Source of the DNA: Cepaea nemoralis
Taxonomy: Eukaryota; Mollusca; Gastropoda; Stylommatophora; Helicidae
DNA: 64,000 bases
Assembly (NCBI GenBank): GCA_014155875.1
Contig: JACEFZ010013534.1
Coordinates: 377,501-441,500, forward strand
Direction of reading: 5' to 3'
The translations under genes and the position numbers were made by a program. Every line of letters begins with the position of its first letter. Positions within the stretch are counted from its first letter, which is position 1. The notes beneath the pieces were generated by a model, which searched no databases, had not been told where the DNA came from, and was given only the letters and a program-made list of their open reading frames with translations. Of this stretch, positions 22,732 to 33,399 are shown piece by piece.

Positions 22732-25062
22732 CTCTACCACAATCAAATCGAACATGAGATTCTTCGTTGTGACTCTCCTAGCCGTGGCGTGTCTTTCCTT
22801 CGGGACCACACTGCCCGTAGCCGGTGGTGGCAATCTGTACGACATAATTGCATCTACTTTTAATGCAGTAGGTAGGAACAGTCACCTTATTTCTCTATAG
22901 GTCGGTTGTGAGTCCCTAGGAGGACTTGCATTTTAAATCAAATGTTATGTTGGTCAGATATCTGAACTCTGGAATGGGCTTCATCTATAGGAGTGAGGCC
23001 GGTTTACTCTCCTCCACCCGCGGTACCAATATAGCACCTCCACGTGTGTGATGCAGAGTTCTCCTTCCCCTGTAAAGCTCAGAAACCAATGAGTGCCAGA
23101 CCGGCATTGGAATGTCTCACCTGCGAAGAGGCACCTTAGGTTGTAGATAGTTTAATTTAGAAGATATGAGAGGAATCACCATTCGGGGATTATAACACCA
23201 ACAACATTAGATATGCGGGTAATATAGTAACGTTTGCAGACAATAAACAGGATCTGCAACAGTTAGTAAATGCGGTTATTGTACACAGTGAACAACTAGG
23301 GTTATAATTAAATTGTAAGAAGACAAAGGTGATGGTCGTCACTAAGAAGAAATAAATACAACAATGTAATATACAAGTAAACTGGAATATTCTTTAACAG
23401 GTGATACGATACAAGTGTCTCAGAACATTCACAACATTTGATAGGAGGTACATGAAGAGATTAGAACAAGAAAAGAATCGTTATGGCATATGTAGCCTTT
23501 TGCAAGATAGAAAATATACATAACAGTAAAATTATACTAATTGCAAGCAGAATAAGAGTGTTGAAGTGCTCCATAGAACCTATACTTTTGTATGGAGGTG
23601 AACCGTGAACAATGAGCAGACAAGCTGAAAAATATCTAATGACAGTGGAATATGGTTTCTGAGGAAAATGCACAGAATACCATGGACACACAGGAAAAAC
23701 CAATAAGCAAGTCCTGCAAGAATCAAATGAAAACCATAAACTAATTAGAGAAGTTAGACGTTGACAGTCGAAATAGTTTGGGCACGCTATGAGAAGAAAT
23801 AAACTAGAGATCTTAGTGACAACTGACAAGATTTAGGGAAGCAAACAAGGGGAAAGGCAGAGAAGTACACATCTAGATGGCTTGGCTACATGGAATGGTC
23901 GAGACAAGAAGACAGAGCTTAACCTCGACTCTGGTGACGGTGGGAGATAGCGAAACATGACCGCCAACGCTTTCGGCATAACATGAAAATGATGAGATTG
24001 GTTTTTATCCTGACGCGGTACCATTGTACCACCTCCATGGTGTCGTATTGCAGAACCCCATTTGTCATCTCAATTTCAGAAACCAATGGTGTGCAACGCC
24101 CACACGGGAGTATTTCACCCTTTTTTTCTGCTCCCACATGGATACATAGTGCTTGTGCCTTTTCGTTTTGTGCTTTTTTTATATTTCGTTGTCCTATCTA
24201 TCCGTGTTGTCCTGTCCTTGACAAAGATTCTGAGAATCGAAACGTCGGCCGTCCTGTGTGTCGTATTGTACGCGTTTGTGTGTATTTTATTTTATTATTC
24301 ATTTTATATATTTATTGAGTGCTTCTGATTTCGGATTGTCACCTGTATTTCGGGATACGATGGATCTGCATGTAAGGTATGTGCAACGTGTTGATGTTTA
24401 GTGCTTTTCTTCTCGTAGGAGCTTAATATACCTATTTGTTTCCAATTCATAACGGAATTATAGCATCAATGAGGTTGGCAGACGTGGGAATCATAGCATC
24501 AATGAGATTGGCAGCTAGGGAATGATAGCGTCAATGAGGTTGGCAGAAATAGCAGTCCTGAATATTCGAACTCAGAACAGAGGTCAGCGTGTCCGAATGG
24601 ATAAGAGCGCTTGTTCTTAAGACCCATTGTGCTGATGCTGAGGTAGCGGGTTTAACCCCTAAACCTGTCAGTTGAACTAAAATGTTACCCTTAGTCAGAG
24701 ACCTTGGGACGTAAAGTACAAGTACATCAGAAGCCTGAGTGGATTTACCTGATGGCGAGGGACACTGATATTAGGGAAAGCTAGTACATATGCAAAAATC
24801 AATCCAATGCACTAGAAGTCGTAGCACGTGATGGACTATGCTTGAGTTCAAACACCGGGCGAGCGCAAAAATAAAAAAAATAATTTCAAACACCCCCCCC
24901 CCCCCCAACAAAAAAATTAATTAATTAACAAACAAACAAACAAAAACAAAAATAAATTCAGAACAAGACAATTTAGAGTCAGAGAACACCTGCACCGAAT
25001 GGGTCTCTCGGATCATCAAAGTAACCCTCAGATCCTGTTCTACACGACTACACTGACTTTGC

Positions 25063-25120
<58 letters not shown>

Positions 25121-25311
25121 GAGAGACAGAGAGAGAGAGACAGAGAGAGACAGAGAGAGAGACAGAGAGAGAGACAGAGAGAGATAGAGAGAGACAGAGA
25201 GAGACAGAGAGAGACAGAGAGAGATAGAGAGAGACAGAGAGAGAGACAGAGAGAGATAGAGAGAGATAGAGAGAGACAGAGAGAGATAGAGAGAGAGACA
25301 GAGAGAGAGAC

Positions 25312-25344
<33 letters not shown>

Positions 25345-27380
25345 CAGAGAGAGATAGAGAGAGAGACAGAGAGAGATAGAGAGAGACAGAGAGAGAGAGA
25401 GAGAGAAAGGGAGAGATCTTCTGCTGGAATACAAGCATAGGAAACGTTCATCGCTGAAGGTGGAGCAGGAGTAGTAGAAGAAGAAGAAGAAGAAGAAGAA
25501 GAAGAAGAAGAAGAAGAAGAAGAAGAAGAAGAAGAAGAAGAAGAAGAAGAAGACGAAGAAGGTGAAGAAGCAGAAGCAGAAGCAGAAGAAGAAGAGGAGG
25601 ATAAGGAAAAGGAGGAAGAAGTAGAAGTTATGTGGCCTACACATATTAACATAAATTCAACCATGAAAAGCTAATATTTACACACATTGAGCTGTATCAA
25701 GTGAAAATACCATACGGAACTTTAAATCTTATAAAACAAAGACAGCTAATTCAGACAAGCCGGTAACATAAATGCACAAGTTTTCAAAATTTTTGTAGTC
25801 TACAAATAATGCCAGCTAAAGTGAACAAATAGTGCAAGCTAGAAGTGTACAAACAGTTTAAGGTAGGCGTGTACATCGTGGTTCAATGGTTTCTCTTTCA
25901 GGATTTTACTTGGCCATAGGAGTTTGTCAAGATCTTCAATCCGTTTGTGAGATTTCAAGATTTTGTTTAGTACTAATATTAACAAAGCCAAGTCTCGTAG
26001 CAGGAATTTGTGAAGTTTTAAAACCACCATATTTTTATGTAGGCGTGGGTTGCCCTCCCTTAGCAAAGACAAGATCTGGCATCAAACCCTTATCCTAATA
26101 CTCTAATACCATTGCCAGCGTAACCTCATGACCGTTACGCCATCGCGATCGCTATTAGTAGGAATATACTCGGTTATTACAAAGTATTTGTGCTCATGAT
26201 TGCATGGCCAAGTCTATGATATACAGGAGGAATTGCCCTGATAAGGTTGTGTACAAGCCGACTGCAGACGAAACTGGACTCGAAGACGGATTCGTTCCGG
26301 GTATTTATTATCATGCCAATGAATGCTCCTTCATGCCTCTTCAAGTTTGGGTGCGATCATCTCTGCAGCCACTACGCTCCGCTGTCTTCTTCTTCGTACA
26401 CCTGCAGAGGTCAACCTGAATATATTTTTTTAAAAGCAGCAATCATCTTGAGATTGTTGACATCTCAATAAAGTTTGTTCTCTAATGGAGCAGATGAGGA
26501 CTAAAATGTATTTCTCTGTTCTGCATATGTTGGAAATCCTGTAGCAAATCTTTTGCTGTCATATTTACCAGTCCCACAATCACATTCATCAGTATCTCCT
26601 ATCTGTAGTTTATTGAACAAGTGGTATTTCATCTTGTTATGTTCTGTGCTGGTATTTCAGCTTGTTATGTCCTGTGCTGGTATTTTAGCTTGTTATGTCC
26701 TGTGCTGGTATTTCAGCTTGTTATATCCTGTGCTGGTATTTCAGTTTGCTATATCATGTGCTGGTATTTCAGCTTGTTATGTCATGTGCTAAGTCCGAAG
26801 AATGCTACCTACTGATTTTGGTCGTGCTGGTAATATGCCTCAATTTTCTGGTGGCCTGTATGCTCCGATTCCCACTTTTTAACTAATTACTGGTAAATAC
26901 ACTAACGATTACTGGTAAATACATGAATGAGTACTGGTAAATACACTAACGATGACTAGTACATACACTAACGATTACTGGTAAATACACTAACGATGAC
27001 TAGTAAATACACCAACGATTACTGATAAATACACTAATGATTACTGGTAAATACACTAACGATTACTGTTAAATACACTAACGATGACTGGTGCACAGGC
27101 TAACGATTGCATGGTAAACACACTAACGATTTCTTAATACTAATAATTGTGAATTTAATTGATGCTGGAATATAACACCCGATTGCTTCTTTTGTTCCCA
27201 GATAAACAGAACATGATGGAAGAGACGCAGACATTGAAACGTGTTCGAAGGGTCCTTGCTCAGTTGCAACAAGGACTTCAGCATTACGGTCCTTCAACTC
27301 ATTGCAATAACAGTAATAGTAACCGCCGGTTCAATCAGCGTTATCGAAACCGACAACAGGGTGTGGTTGTCAGAGAGTGA
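22732..27380 (+). CDS. Putative small secreted protein gene, two coding exons
   Basis: Model: exon 22732-22871 (5' UTR 22732-22753, ATG at 22754) joined to 27202-27380. The acceptor TTTCCTTGCAG before 22732 implies an earlier non-coding exon. The donor GTAGGA follows 22871, and the acceptor TTTTGTTCCCAG precedes 27202. One leftover G plus AT makes an Asp codon, so the phase is exact. The product is 98 residues. A hydrophobic signal peptide ([14 protein letters not shown]...) is followed by a chain rich in Gln, Asn and Arg, with a basic KRVRR at residues 52-56 and a single Cys in the mature part. I do not recognise the family. KRVRR could be a convertase site, which would suit a peptide precursor, but that is inference. 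The intron of about 4.3 kb is full of repeats. Confidence 0.65.
22754..22871 (+). CDS. Exon with start codon and signal peptide
   Basis: The exon encodes 39 residues plus one base. The signal-like core is [12 protein letters not shown]. The ATG context AACATGA follows 22 bases of 5' UTR after a good acceptor. The donor choice could shift by three bases (GTAGGT at 22868), but only 22871|GT matches the phase of the downstream exon. Confidence 0.7.
23009..23130. repeat. Dispersed repeat motif, copy 1
   Basis: This segment shares GGTACCA...CACCTCCA, a GATGCAGAGTTCTCC stretch and CTCAGAAACCAATG with 24015-24125 and 56535-56640. It is probably part of an unassigned SINE or LINE. Confidence 0.55.
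23290..24000 (+). pseudogene. LINE reverse transcriptase 3' fragment (degraded)
   Basis: With frameshifts and stops, the plus strand can be read as an RT thumb and C-terminal tail: [27 protein letters not shown], then a [17 protein letters not shown] segment, ending near a GHNM-like end. Two better copies of the same family are at 61240-61660 and 62130-62605. It lies in the intron of the secreted-protein gene. Confidence 0.7.
24015..24125. repeat. Dispersed repeat motif, copy 2
   Basis: Shares GCGGTACCATTGTACCACCTCC, GTATTGCAGAACCCC and TTTCAGAAACCAATGG with 23009-23130. Confidence 0.5.
24200..24245 (+). mobile_element. Possible Penelope-type 3' hairpin fragment
   Basis: TTGACAAAGATTC TGA GAATCGAAACGTC folds into a small hairpin of a kind common near PLE 3' ends. 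It is only a short piece, and the assignment rests on form, not coding sequence. Confidence 0.35.
24461..24545. repeat. Three tandem copies of a 31-bp unit
   Basis: TCATAGCATCAATGAGGTTGGCAG recurs three times with slight changes. Confidence 0.8.
24580..24870 (+). mobile_element. tRNA-derived SINE (family B, copy 1)
   Basis: The tRNA-like head TGTCCGAATGGATAAGAGCG followed by GGGTTTAACCCC is joined to a body ending GGACTATGCTTGAGTTCAAA and GGGCGAGCGCAAAA. It matches 52718-53003 along its length. A 3' piece is at 49140-49205. Confidence 0.85.
24892..24906. repeat. Poly-C run
   Basis: Fifteen consecutive C, next to an A-rich stretch. Confidence 0.9.
25065..25406. repeat. GA/CAGAGAGA microsatellite
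   Basis: GAGA and GACAGAGA units in long tracts. The large open frames reading SLSLSL on the minus strand are low complexity and not genes. Confidence 0.95.
25468..25625. repeat. (AGA)n microsatellite
   Basis: AAG/GAA triplets, pure to about 25550 and imperfect to 25625. Confidence 0.95.
26227..26471 (+). CDS. Possible alternative terminal exon (weak)
   Basis: It follows GATATACAG at 26218-26226 and has a 3'-end-like ending: a stop at 26469-26471 that overlaps AATAAA (26468-26473). Taken with the leftover G of exon 22754-22871, the phase also works (Gly codon), giving about 81 residues with four Cys around [14 protein letters not shown]. The acceptor lacks a strong pyrimidine tract, and the AATAAA sits directly on the stop. 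An alternative splice form or chance are both possible. Confidence 0.2.
26633..26795. repeat. 28-bp minisatellite, nearly 6 copies
   Basis: CTTGTTATGTCCTGTGCTGG plus TATTTCAG repeats at exact 28-bp steps (26633, 26661, 26689, 26717, 26745, 26773). Confidence 0.93.
26883..27135. repeat. 22-bp minisatellite, about 11 copies
   Basis: TACTGGTAAATACACTAACG plus AT, with point changes. It ends about 65 bases before the terminal exon of the secreted-protein gene. Confidence 0.92.
27202..27380 (+). CDS. Terminal exon of the secreted-protein gene
   Basis: After a pyrimidine-rich acceptor, the frame runs 58 residues from [20 protein letters not shown] to a basic end VVVRE and a TGA. An AATAAA follows 43 bases later. 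Confidence 0.65.
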
Positions 27381-27422
27381 CTGCCTTCAATGGAAATGTG
27401 GCGATTTGTTTGACTTGATAAC

Positions 27423-27428
27423 AATAAA
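27423..27428 (+). terminator. Polyadenylation signal AATAAA
   Basis: AATAAA 43 bases after the stop codon of the terminal exon of the secreted-protein gene. Confidence 0.6.
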
Positions 27429-27744
27429 GAAGCAGTAATGCATCTCCTGTAATTTAATATGAAATTATCGTTGCAGAAATCGTGTTGTTTTGTTGTTGAA
27501 TTCGTAATGTTCATTCGATCGCATCTTCTCCAGTCCCAACAAATACATAAATAATAAATTGTCATGAAGTAGTTTTCTGCTATGGGAGTGCTGTGATAGT
27601 GCTATCACATGTTGTAGGCCTGACTGCACGGAGGAATAGGTGGCTCACCTTTTCCTTTCTTTCATAGATAACGAGCCAATGCGCCCAACCCGCTCCAGAC
27701 TGTGCTCATGACATTACCAGTGCGATACGCTGTCATCTATGCTA

Positions 27745-27950
27745 ACGAGCCGCACTAAGTTTGTGTTAGCGCACCCCACTAAGTTGTGTTAGCGCCCCAC
27801 TAAATTTGTGTTAGAGTACCACTAAGTTTGTGTTAGAGCACCACTAAGTTTGTGCTAGCGTGCCCCACTAAGTGTGTACTAGCGCGCCCCACTAAGTTTG
27901 TCCTAGCGTGCCCCACTAAGTGTGTACTAGCGCGCCCCACTAAGTTTGTA
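27745..27950. repeat. About 26-bp minisatellite, 8 copies
   Basis: CCCCACTAAGTTTGTGTTAG with GCGCGCC spacers, of variable unit length. It lies just downstream of the secreted-protein gene. From 27955 to 28490 I see no gene. Confidence 0.88.
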
Positions 27951-28505
27951 TGAACTCACAATACAAAGGACAATTGTAACTTACACATATAAGCTAATAC
28001 TTTACAGTTCAGTTCTAGCGTATTAGCCTACCTACTCTTCTAGAGGAAGATCTACAAACTGACGGGAAAGCGAAGTAGAAACAGAAACGAACAATATGGG
28101 AAGACCATGGACATAGTTGCATGGGATGGCTAAGGACAGGAGAACATGGAGTGAGGTGGATGAGAACCTATTCACCATTGGGAGATAGAAGGTAACAGAA
28201 GAAGAACACTTCTCTACTTATTTTTACTCTTCCAGCCTCGTTCGTAAATTTAACTCTTTCAGTCGACACTAGTTAATATCACCTTTAGTCCAGAATTCAA
28301 TATCCAAATATAAGTTGGCAGGTATTGAAAGGTTTGGTACCTGCGAAACACGCCAAAATACTTGAACTAGTGGGACATTGTTGCTGGGAATGGAACAATA
28401 AATGTGCAGGTACTCGTAAACCCAAATCAGAACAAACCATAATACAAACCGAAATAATAAACATTATGTCAAAAAGCAAGTTAACATTAGTCTTTTACAG
28501 GATAT

Positions 28506-28602
28506 GGCGTCGTTAGCCGCTACACGCTGCGGGATTTGCTGAGGAGGGGATCCGAGCACTTATGGACTGAATGGTCCGATGTGCAACAAGGATGATCTGT
28601 CG

Positions 28603-28635
<33 letters not shown>
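28506..28635 (+). mobile_element. Short LINE 3' end with (TAAC)n tail
   Basis: A 130-bp insert is flanked by the 14-bp TSD CTTTTACAGGATAT (28492-28505 and 28636-28649). Its body contains GAGGGGATCCGAGCACTTATGG, related to the end of the RNase H LINE at 8920-8950. The tail is (TAAC)n. Confidence 0.88.
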
Positions 28636-28637
<2 letters not shown>

Positions 28638-28799
28638 TTTACAGGATATTGCAGTCATCCCAAGTATTTTTGGCTGTTTCTAATTTTCTATGCAAGATTA
28701 CATTCAGTAGTTTGCCATTGCAATTTAAAAGATCGACTCTCATGCACTTACTGGGTTACTTTATGCAGTAATGTGAGGCTGCTGGTTTTTTAGTGACTG

Positions 28800-29103
28800 C
28801 CGCTTCCATCCACAATGAAACGTATTTTTCTTGGCGAACTTTGTGTTGGCATTCTGGCAGCGGCGTTATGCATAGTATACCAGTGCTGGCTATCTGTGGT
28901 CGAAACTCCTGTCTGTTCCACTTTTTATATGGGACAGTGTGGAACATTGTGTATGATATTCACTGGCACAGGAGTGGAGCATAATGGGGCCACCCTTTGC
29001 CGTGAAGTTGGAACAGCGATTAACTAACCAACCAACCAACCAACCAAGCAACCAACTAACCAACCAAGCAAGCAAGCAAGCAACCAACCAACTGACTATC
29101 TAT

Positions 29104-29136
<33 letters not shown>

Positions 29137-29150
29137 ATACTAACTAACCA
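28800..29150 (+). mobile_element. Retroposon 3' end with (AACC/TAAC)n tail
   Basis: The segment 28905-29025 (CTCCTGTCTGTTCCACTTTT ... TGTATGATATTCACTGGCAC ... GAAGTTGGAACAGCGA) recurs at about 49510-49546 and 52268-52350, where a hAT element split it. Both copies end in TAAC-type tails. An open frame here looks like a LINE C-terminus but shows no diagnostic motif. Confidence 0.75.
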
Positions 29151-29517
29151 TTGACAAAAATCAACACAAAGCGGTCTCCTTCCAAATCGCCAACAACTGT
29201 TTTTGAATGCGGTAAGCTGGATTCTAAACGAAGCCCGCTACTCTTTTGCCACAGACGACGGCTCAGAAAAGCTTGAGAGTCGAAATAAAAGAGAAATGGG
29301 AAAGAAAAGATTGAAGAACACAAGGGATTAAAAATCATTAGAATATATGAAAATGATAGTAGCAGTCTTATCGCAGGAAAAAAAATAAACCAGGATTGTT
29401 AACTTTTATTTTTAAATGGAAGAGTCAAGTAAATAAAACAAAAAAATCTAGAATCAATCAAGCTGAGAAGTACCGACGTTACTTTTAACCATATTTCAGA
29501 CAGTACTGAGGGGATGG

Positions 29518-29612
29518 AGCCGTAATGGCCCAGCGGCAAGCACGCTTGCATGCCGACCATGTGTTTATGCGCTTGAACCACATGGAGACAGGTTTTAATT
29601 TCCCGCGATCGG
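29518..29612 (+). mobile_element. tRNA-like SINE head (family C)
   Basis: An A-box-like TGGCCCAGCGG (29527-29537) follows GGAGCCGTAA, and a diverged B-box-like stretch follows. It is a single copy in this window, so the call rests on promoter-like motifs only. Confidence 0.45.
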
Positions 29613-29619
29613 TCTAAAT

Positions 29620-30350
29620 CCAGCCTAAACAAGGGTAGCAGGAAATGTTACACGAAGTAAAGACGAGAGGTTAGATACTGAACACATCGCCCATCTTCTC
29701 CCATCAGAACCTCGCTGGTCGATATGGTCAGTATCACGCCAGTTGCCATTACTGTGTGTCACATTTCCTAACGTCCAGTTCAGGCTCGGTCAATTAAAGA
29801 GATAGGGCCTCGACTAGTATTCGAACATATGGCCAACAAGACGTCAGACAAGCGTGCTAACCATATTAGTGCTGAATTCCGTGAACCATGAAATAAACAC
29901 ACCAACAGGAATGACAACACAGGATACCAATGGATGTTAGAGGATTAGAAAAATATTAAGTTGACAAAATAAAACTGATAGACAGAGTAAATTCACAGAA
30001 GAACATTATAATATTAGAGTAGAGACGCAAAACGAAGACAGTTGTGAAAGTCGCCCAGTTTTGATACAAAAGGAGAAGATGCATTACATAAAATGAAGAA
30101 AGGAAATACACAAAGACCAAACAAAAGTGCGACCTATTACAACCCATCAACTATTTTATATATTCTTCTACTTTTGCTCGTGTTGAAATCGAACATAGTC
30201 CACACACGTGCTACTACAAGTCATAAACATAACTACTAACAGTCAGTGCAATAGACTGATTTTGCGTGTGGATTAGCTTTCTTATAGTGTGTTTCTTTTC
30301 TTTTGCCCCAATATAAACATCCATATCCCAGTAACCAACTGAGAGAAAAT
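29620..30350. other. No gene seen
   Basis: AT-rich intergenic sequence. No coding motif or repeat was recognised. Confidence 0.4.
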
Positions 30351-30355
30351 TATGA

Positions 30356-30390
<35 letters not shown>

Positions 30391-31267
30391 CTAGGAACCG
30401 ACATCACAGCATTCGGGACATTCCCATAAGCGCTCCGTCCCCATCCTCAGCAACCAGCGAAGAGTTCCAACACTAATAGTTCCAGTAGCAATCTGATTAT
30501 ATGTCCGTCTCGCCTTTCCTCTGAGCGTCGAGCGTCAGCCAGATCCCCTCGTCACTCCTCGCTGCCTCATTCTAACCAGACTATGGTGATCCATTTGCTC
30601 CTCCGAGGTGTACACGTGCTCCCACAAGGCCGCAACCACAACTGCCTTGTCATGCATCAATACTCCACCAAGTTCTGCAGAGCCAGTCAATCAGTCCGCC
30701 TGTTCATTCCCCAGCACACCGGCATGTCCAGGAGAAAAGATCCAGGTGATGCTTGCTACCCGTGACCTCCGAAGCGAAGCAAGCCACTCTGCACGAAGCT
30801 TGCCTGTTCTCACCCTTCTCAGCATGCTTTCTGAGTCAGTTACAATCACAATATGTGTATGTATCGTGTTTTCTATCCAGCGGAAAGCTGCACTGACCGC
30901 CTCCACCTCCATTCTTAAGCTAGATGTAGTATCATCATACGCCAGGCTCTCCTGCACCAAACGCCGACCATTAGTTTATGCCAAGAACCCCCAAGCACTT
31001 CTCCTACCTCTCAACACCGACCCATCCGTGTAGATAATCACATCACCCGGGCGAGAATTTTCCTGAATTAATTGCTGAATTTCCACTTCCGTGGCCCCTG
31101 CTGGCCACTCCCTGCACTCCCGGCTCAATGTGATTATAACTCTGCACAAGTCTGACTGCACGGCTGGCACTCTGACCCACTCCTCTCCTCGCCTAATGTT
31201 CTCCAAGGGGCACACCTGTCTGATCGTATCCTCCGCCTGAGCCATCCATGATTTCCCTCTTATCAGT
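30356..31267 (-). mobile_element. RNase H-type LINE, second copy, 5'-truncated
   Basis: A minus-strand copy of the LINE seen at 7783-9002. It starts at the equivalent of 8107 there and ends in a (TCAA)n tail, seen on plus as (GATT)n at 30356-30390. It keeps the RNase H domain: IIYTDGSVL, RMEVEAVSAA, VTDSESMLRRV and GNEQAD, with a frame break near 30960-30980. No clear TSD. Confidence 0.9.
30691..31245 (-). pseudogene. RNase H domain of the truncated LINE
   Basis: Two overlapping minus-strand frames (31245-30976 and 30960-30691) cover the end of the RT thumb and most of RNase H with all four catalytic positions (YTDGS, RMEVEA, VTDSES, NEQAD). Unlike the 8-kb copy, the stretch after VTDSES is open through SITWIFSPGHAG. 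Confidence 0.85.
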
Positions 31268-31578
31268 ATATTTAGTATATAACCTTATCATTATGTCCAC
31301 CCAACAAAAATTTTACAGCAGGTTTCAAAGTTTGTTTATGTGCGGTATATAATTTACGGGTCTGAGATGAAATTCATAATTTTAAATGTATTACAGCGTA
31401 GCCAGACAACCAGCGCTCAATGTTGAATATTGTACGTGTTTTGAAGGGATTGGCCTTATGCCAACTCCCCGCGTTGTCCAAACTAGGGTTGTTCAGAGGT
31501 GTCTCAAAATGTGGGTTATTTCATGAAACCTGATTAATATGTTTTAAAAAAAAAACATCTTACCACTTATCGCTAACA

Positions 31579-33172
31579 TTGAAATGTGTGAATATTTTTC
31601 AATGGGATTTAATGCGAAATTGTACACTTCAAAGAATCGCTATGAAGTTGTACACATATTTTTGTCAAGAAGCTGATCGCAGGAAACTGTTTTATACTAT
31701 TACAAATTCCGAAAAAGGAACAGTGCATGCAATGGGTTTGAGTAAACGGTTATTTCGTCAATGGGTGCAAGAATCTGGAATTAAACCACCATGCAATAAC
31801 AAAACGGTAGGTAGAAAGATTGTTGTAGACAGTTTTGACAAAGATGTCATAAGGCGAGCTATTATAAAAATGCTTTAAAAAGTCGCTTAAAATTCGACAG
31901 GGTCGACTTCATTGCACCGGGTTCTATCCTATATGGCTCGGTCTCTTTCCGCAGCGCGGAAAGCGTCACACAAAGCACGAACTCCGCAGCTCTAGTGACG
32001 AACCGCAGCAGTCTCCGAAAAATTTAACTCGTGAACCGAAGATGCGGCCCGGAATCGAACCCACGACCTTTGGAGCCGGCGTCAAAAGGCTTGACCACTT
32101 CCACACGGAGGCTCCTAAAATTATAACAATTTTGGATTTTATATCCAGGATTATCCAGCATTATAAAAATACTGGATGCCAAAGAAACAGCTACTGTAAG
32201 AAAACTTAGGGTTTGGTTCAGAAAGAACAATAACACAGAGCTATCCAAAACAACTTTGTGGAAAATTATAAGGACATTATCTTCACTATTTGAAAGTACA
32301 AGGGCGGTAGAAATAATCTTTGCGATCAACAGCATTTAGGAGCCATGAGAAACAGATACCTACGTGAAATAAGGGAAATGCGCAAAGAATATTATGGCAT
32401 AGTGTGTTTGGATGAAATGTGGATCAATGCGCACCACACAAGTGATAAGGAATGGCAATCAGTGGATGGACAGATAAAGCGATATGTGCCCAGTAGTATA
32501 GGACAACTTTTGGTCATGGCCCATGCTGGTAATACACATAATGGCTTACAACAGAAAGCTGGGCTCGTGTTCGTATCAAAGCATACAGACAATATGGATT
32601 ATCATAATAAGATGAATGTAATGTATTTAGAGATTGGCTCGAGAATACTGTGCTTCCATCCCTAGATAGACCGTCGTGTCCAATTATAAACAATGCATGA
32701 TATCAATGTTGTTGCCTAAGAAGACAAAATACCTACAGCATCGAGCACAAAGGGAGCAATAAAGATATGACTCTGAATGGAAAACATACCATTTCCAGAA
32801 GCGTATTTCTAGCTAGAATTGTTGTCCCTTGTAAAACAGACGCCAGAAAGCAAGAAATATCAAATCGACAAGTTGATAGAAGAGCATCGTCATGGGTGCT
32901 TGAGACTTCCGCCGTACCAGTCTCATTTTAACCCTATATAACTTGTGTGGGCTAAAATTAAAGGACAGGTGGCAGCTGACAATAATATATTCAAATTGTC
33001 TGACGTCAGGATACTAACCCAGTCCGCGCTATTAAATAATTGATAAAAGTTACTGGAAAAATATGACGACTATGTGTTGAAAAAGGAAGAAGATTATTGG
33101 AGAAAGGATGGATTGAATTTTATGCAACCTAGAGCAGTCATCAACCTACTGGAATCGTCCGACACAGACTAA
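31579..33172 (+). pseudogene. IS630/Tc1-like DDE transposase, broken by a SINE
   Basis: The N-terminal helix-turn-helix part runs 31579-31878 (GLSKRLFRQWVQESGIKPP). It is interrupted by a SINE, resumes at about 32160 (IIKILDAKETATVRKLRVWF) and, after stops, gives the catalytic region: CLDEMWINAHHT (first Asp) at about 32400, then VMAHAGNTHNG. A frameshifted C-terminus contains CLRLPPYQSHFNPI, WAKIKGQV and YDDYVLKKEEDYW, ending at 33172. This order matches an invertebrate DDE endonuclease family of the IS630-Tc1-mariner group. Several stops and shifts make it dead. I could not find its terminal inverted repeats. Confidence 0.8.
31876..32120 (-). mobile_element. tRNA-derived SINE (family A, copy 2)
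   Basis: The reverse complement matches 17151-17390: a TGGTCAAGCC-type A-box region, GGTTCGATTCC, the GCGCTGCGGAAAG body and a 3' end with GTCGACCCTGTCG. It sits inside the IS630-like transposase. The sequences ATTATAAAAATGCT (31861) and ATTATAAAAATACT (32160) flank it and may be a diverged TSD. Confidence 0.85.
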
Positions 33173-33359
33173 GGTTTGAGCAGATCGCAGACCTTAATCC
33201 ACGTGCACACCAACTGGGATATTTTCCTACAAATATTCAGAAGAATTGCAGGCCCTAAACATTACAGCATCAGCATAATGTCAATGGCAACAGTTTGTAT
33301 TCCACAGTGAGGAATTTTCAATTCTGCAAGCCCTCAGCCGTGACAAACAACTGTATTGG

Positions 33360-33399
<40 letters not shown>

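Noticed and set aside
24921..25664. Long Ser/Leu and Phe-rich open frames on minus
   Set aside because: They are translations of GA and GAA microsatellites.
28793..29027. Small membrane or secreted protein (MKRIFLGELCVGILAA...)
   Set aside because: The sequence recurs as part of a retroposon with a TAAC tail, so the signal-like start is probably chance.
33360..33398. Poly-A as evidence of a processed pseudogene
   Set aside because: No spliced-gene-like sequence or flanking duplication is visible upstream of the A-run.
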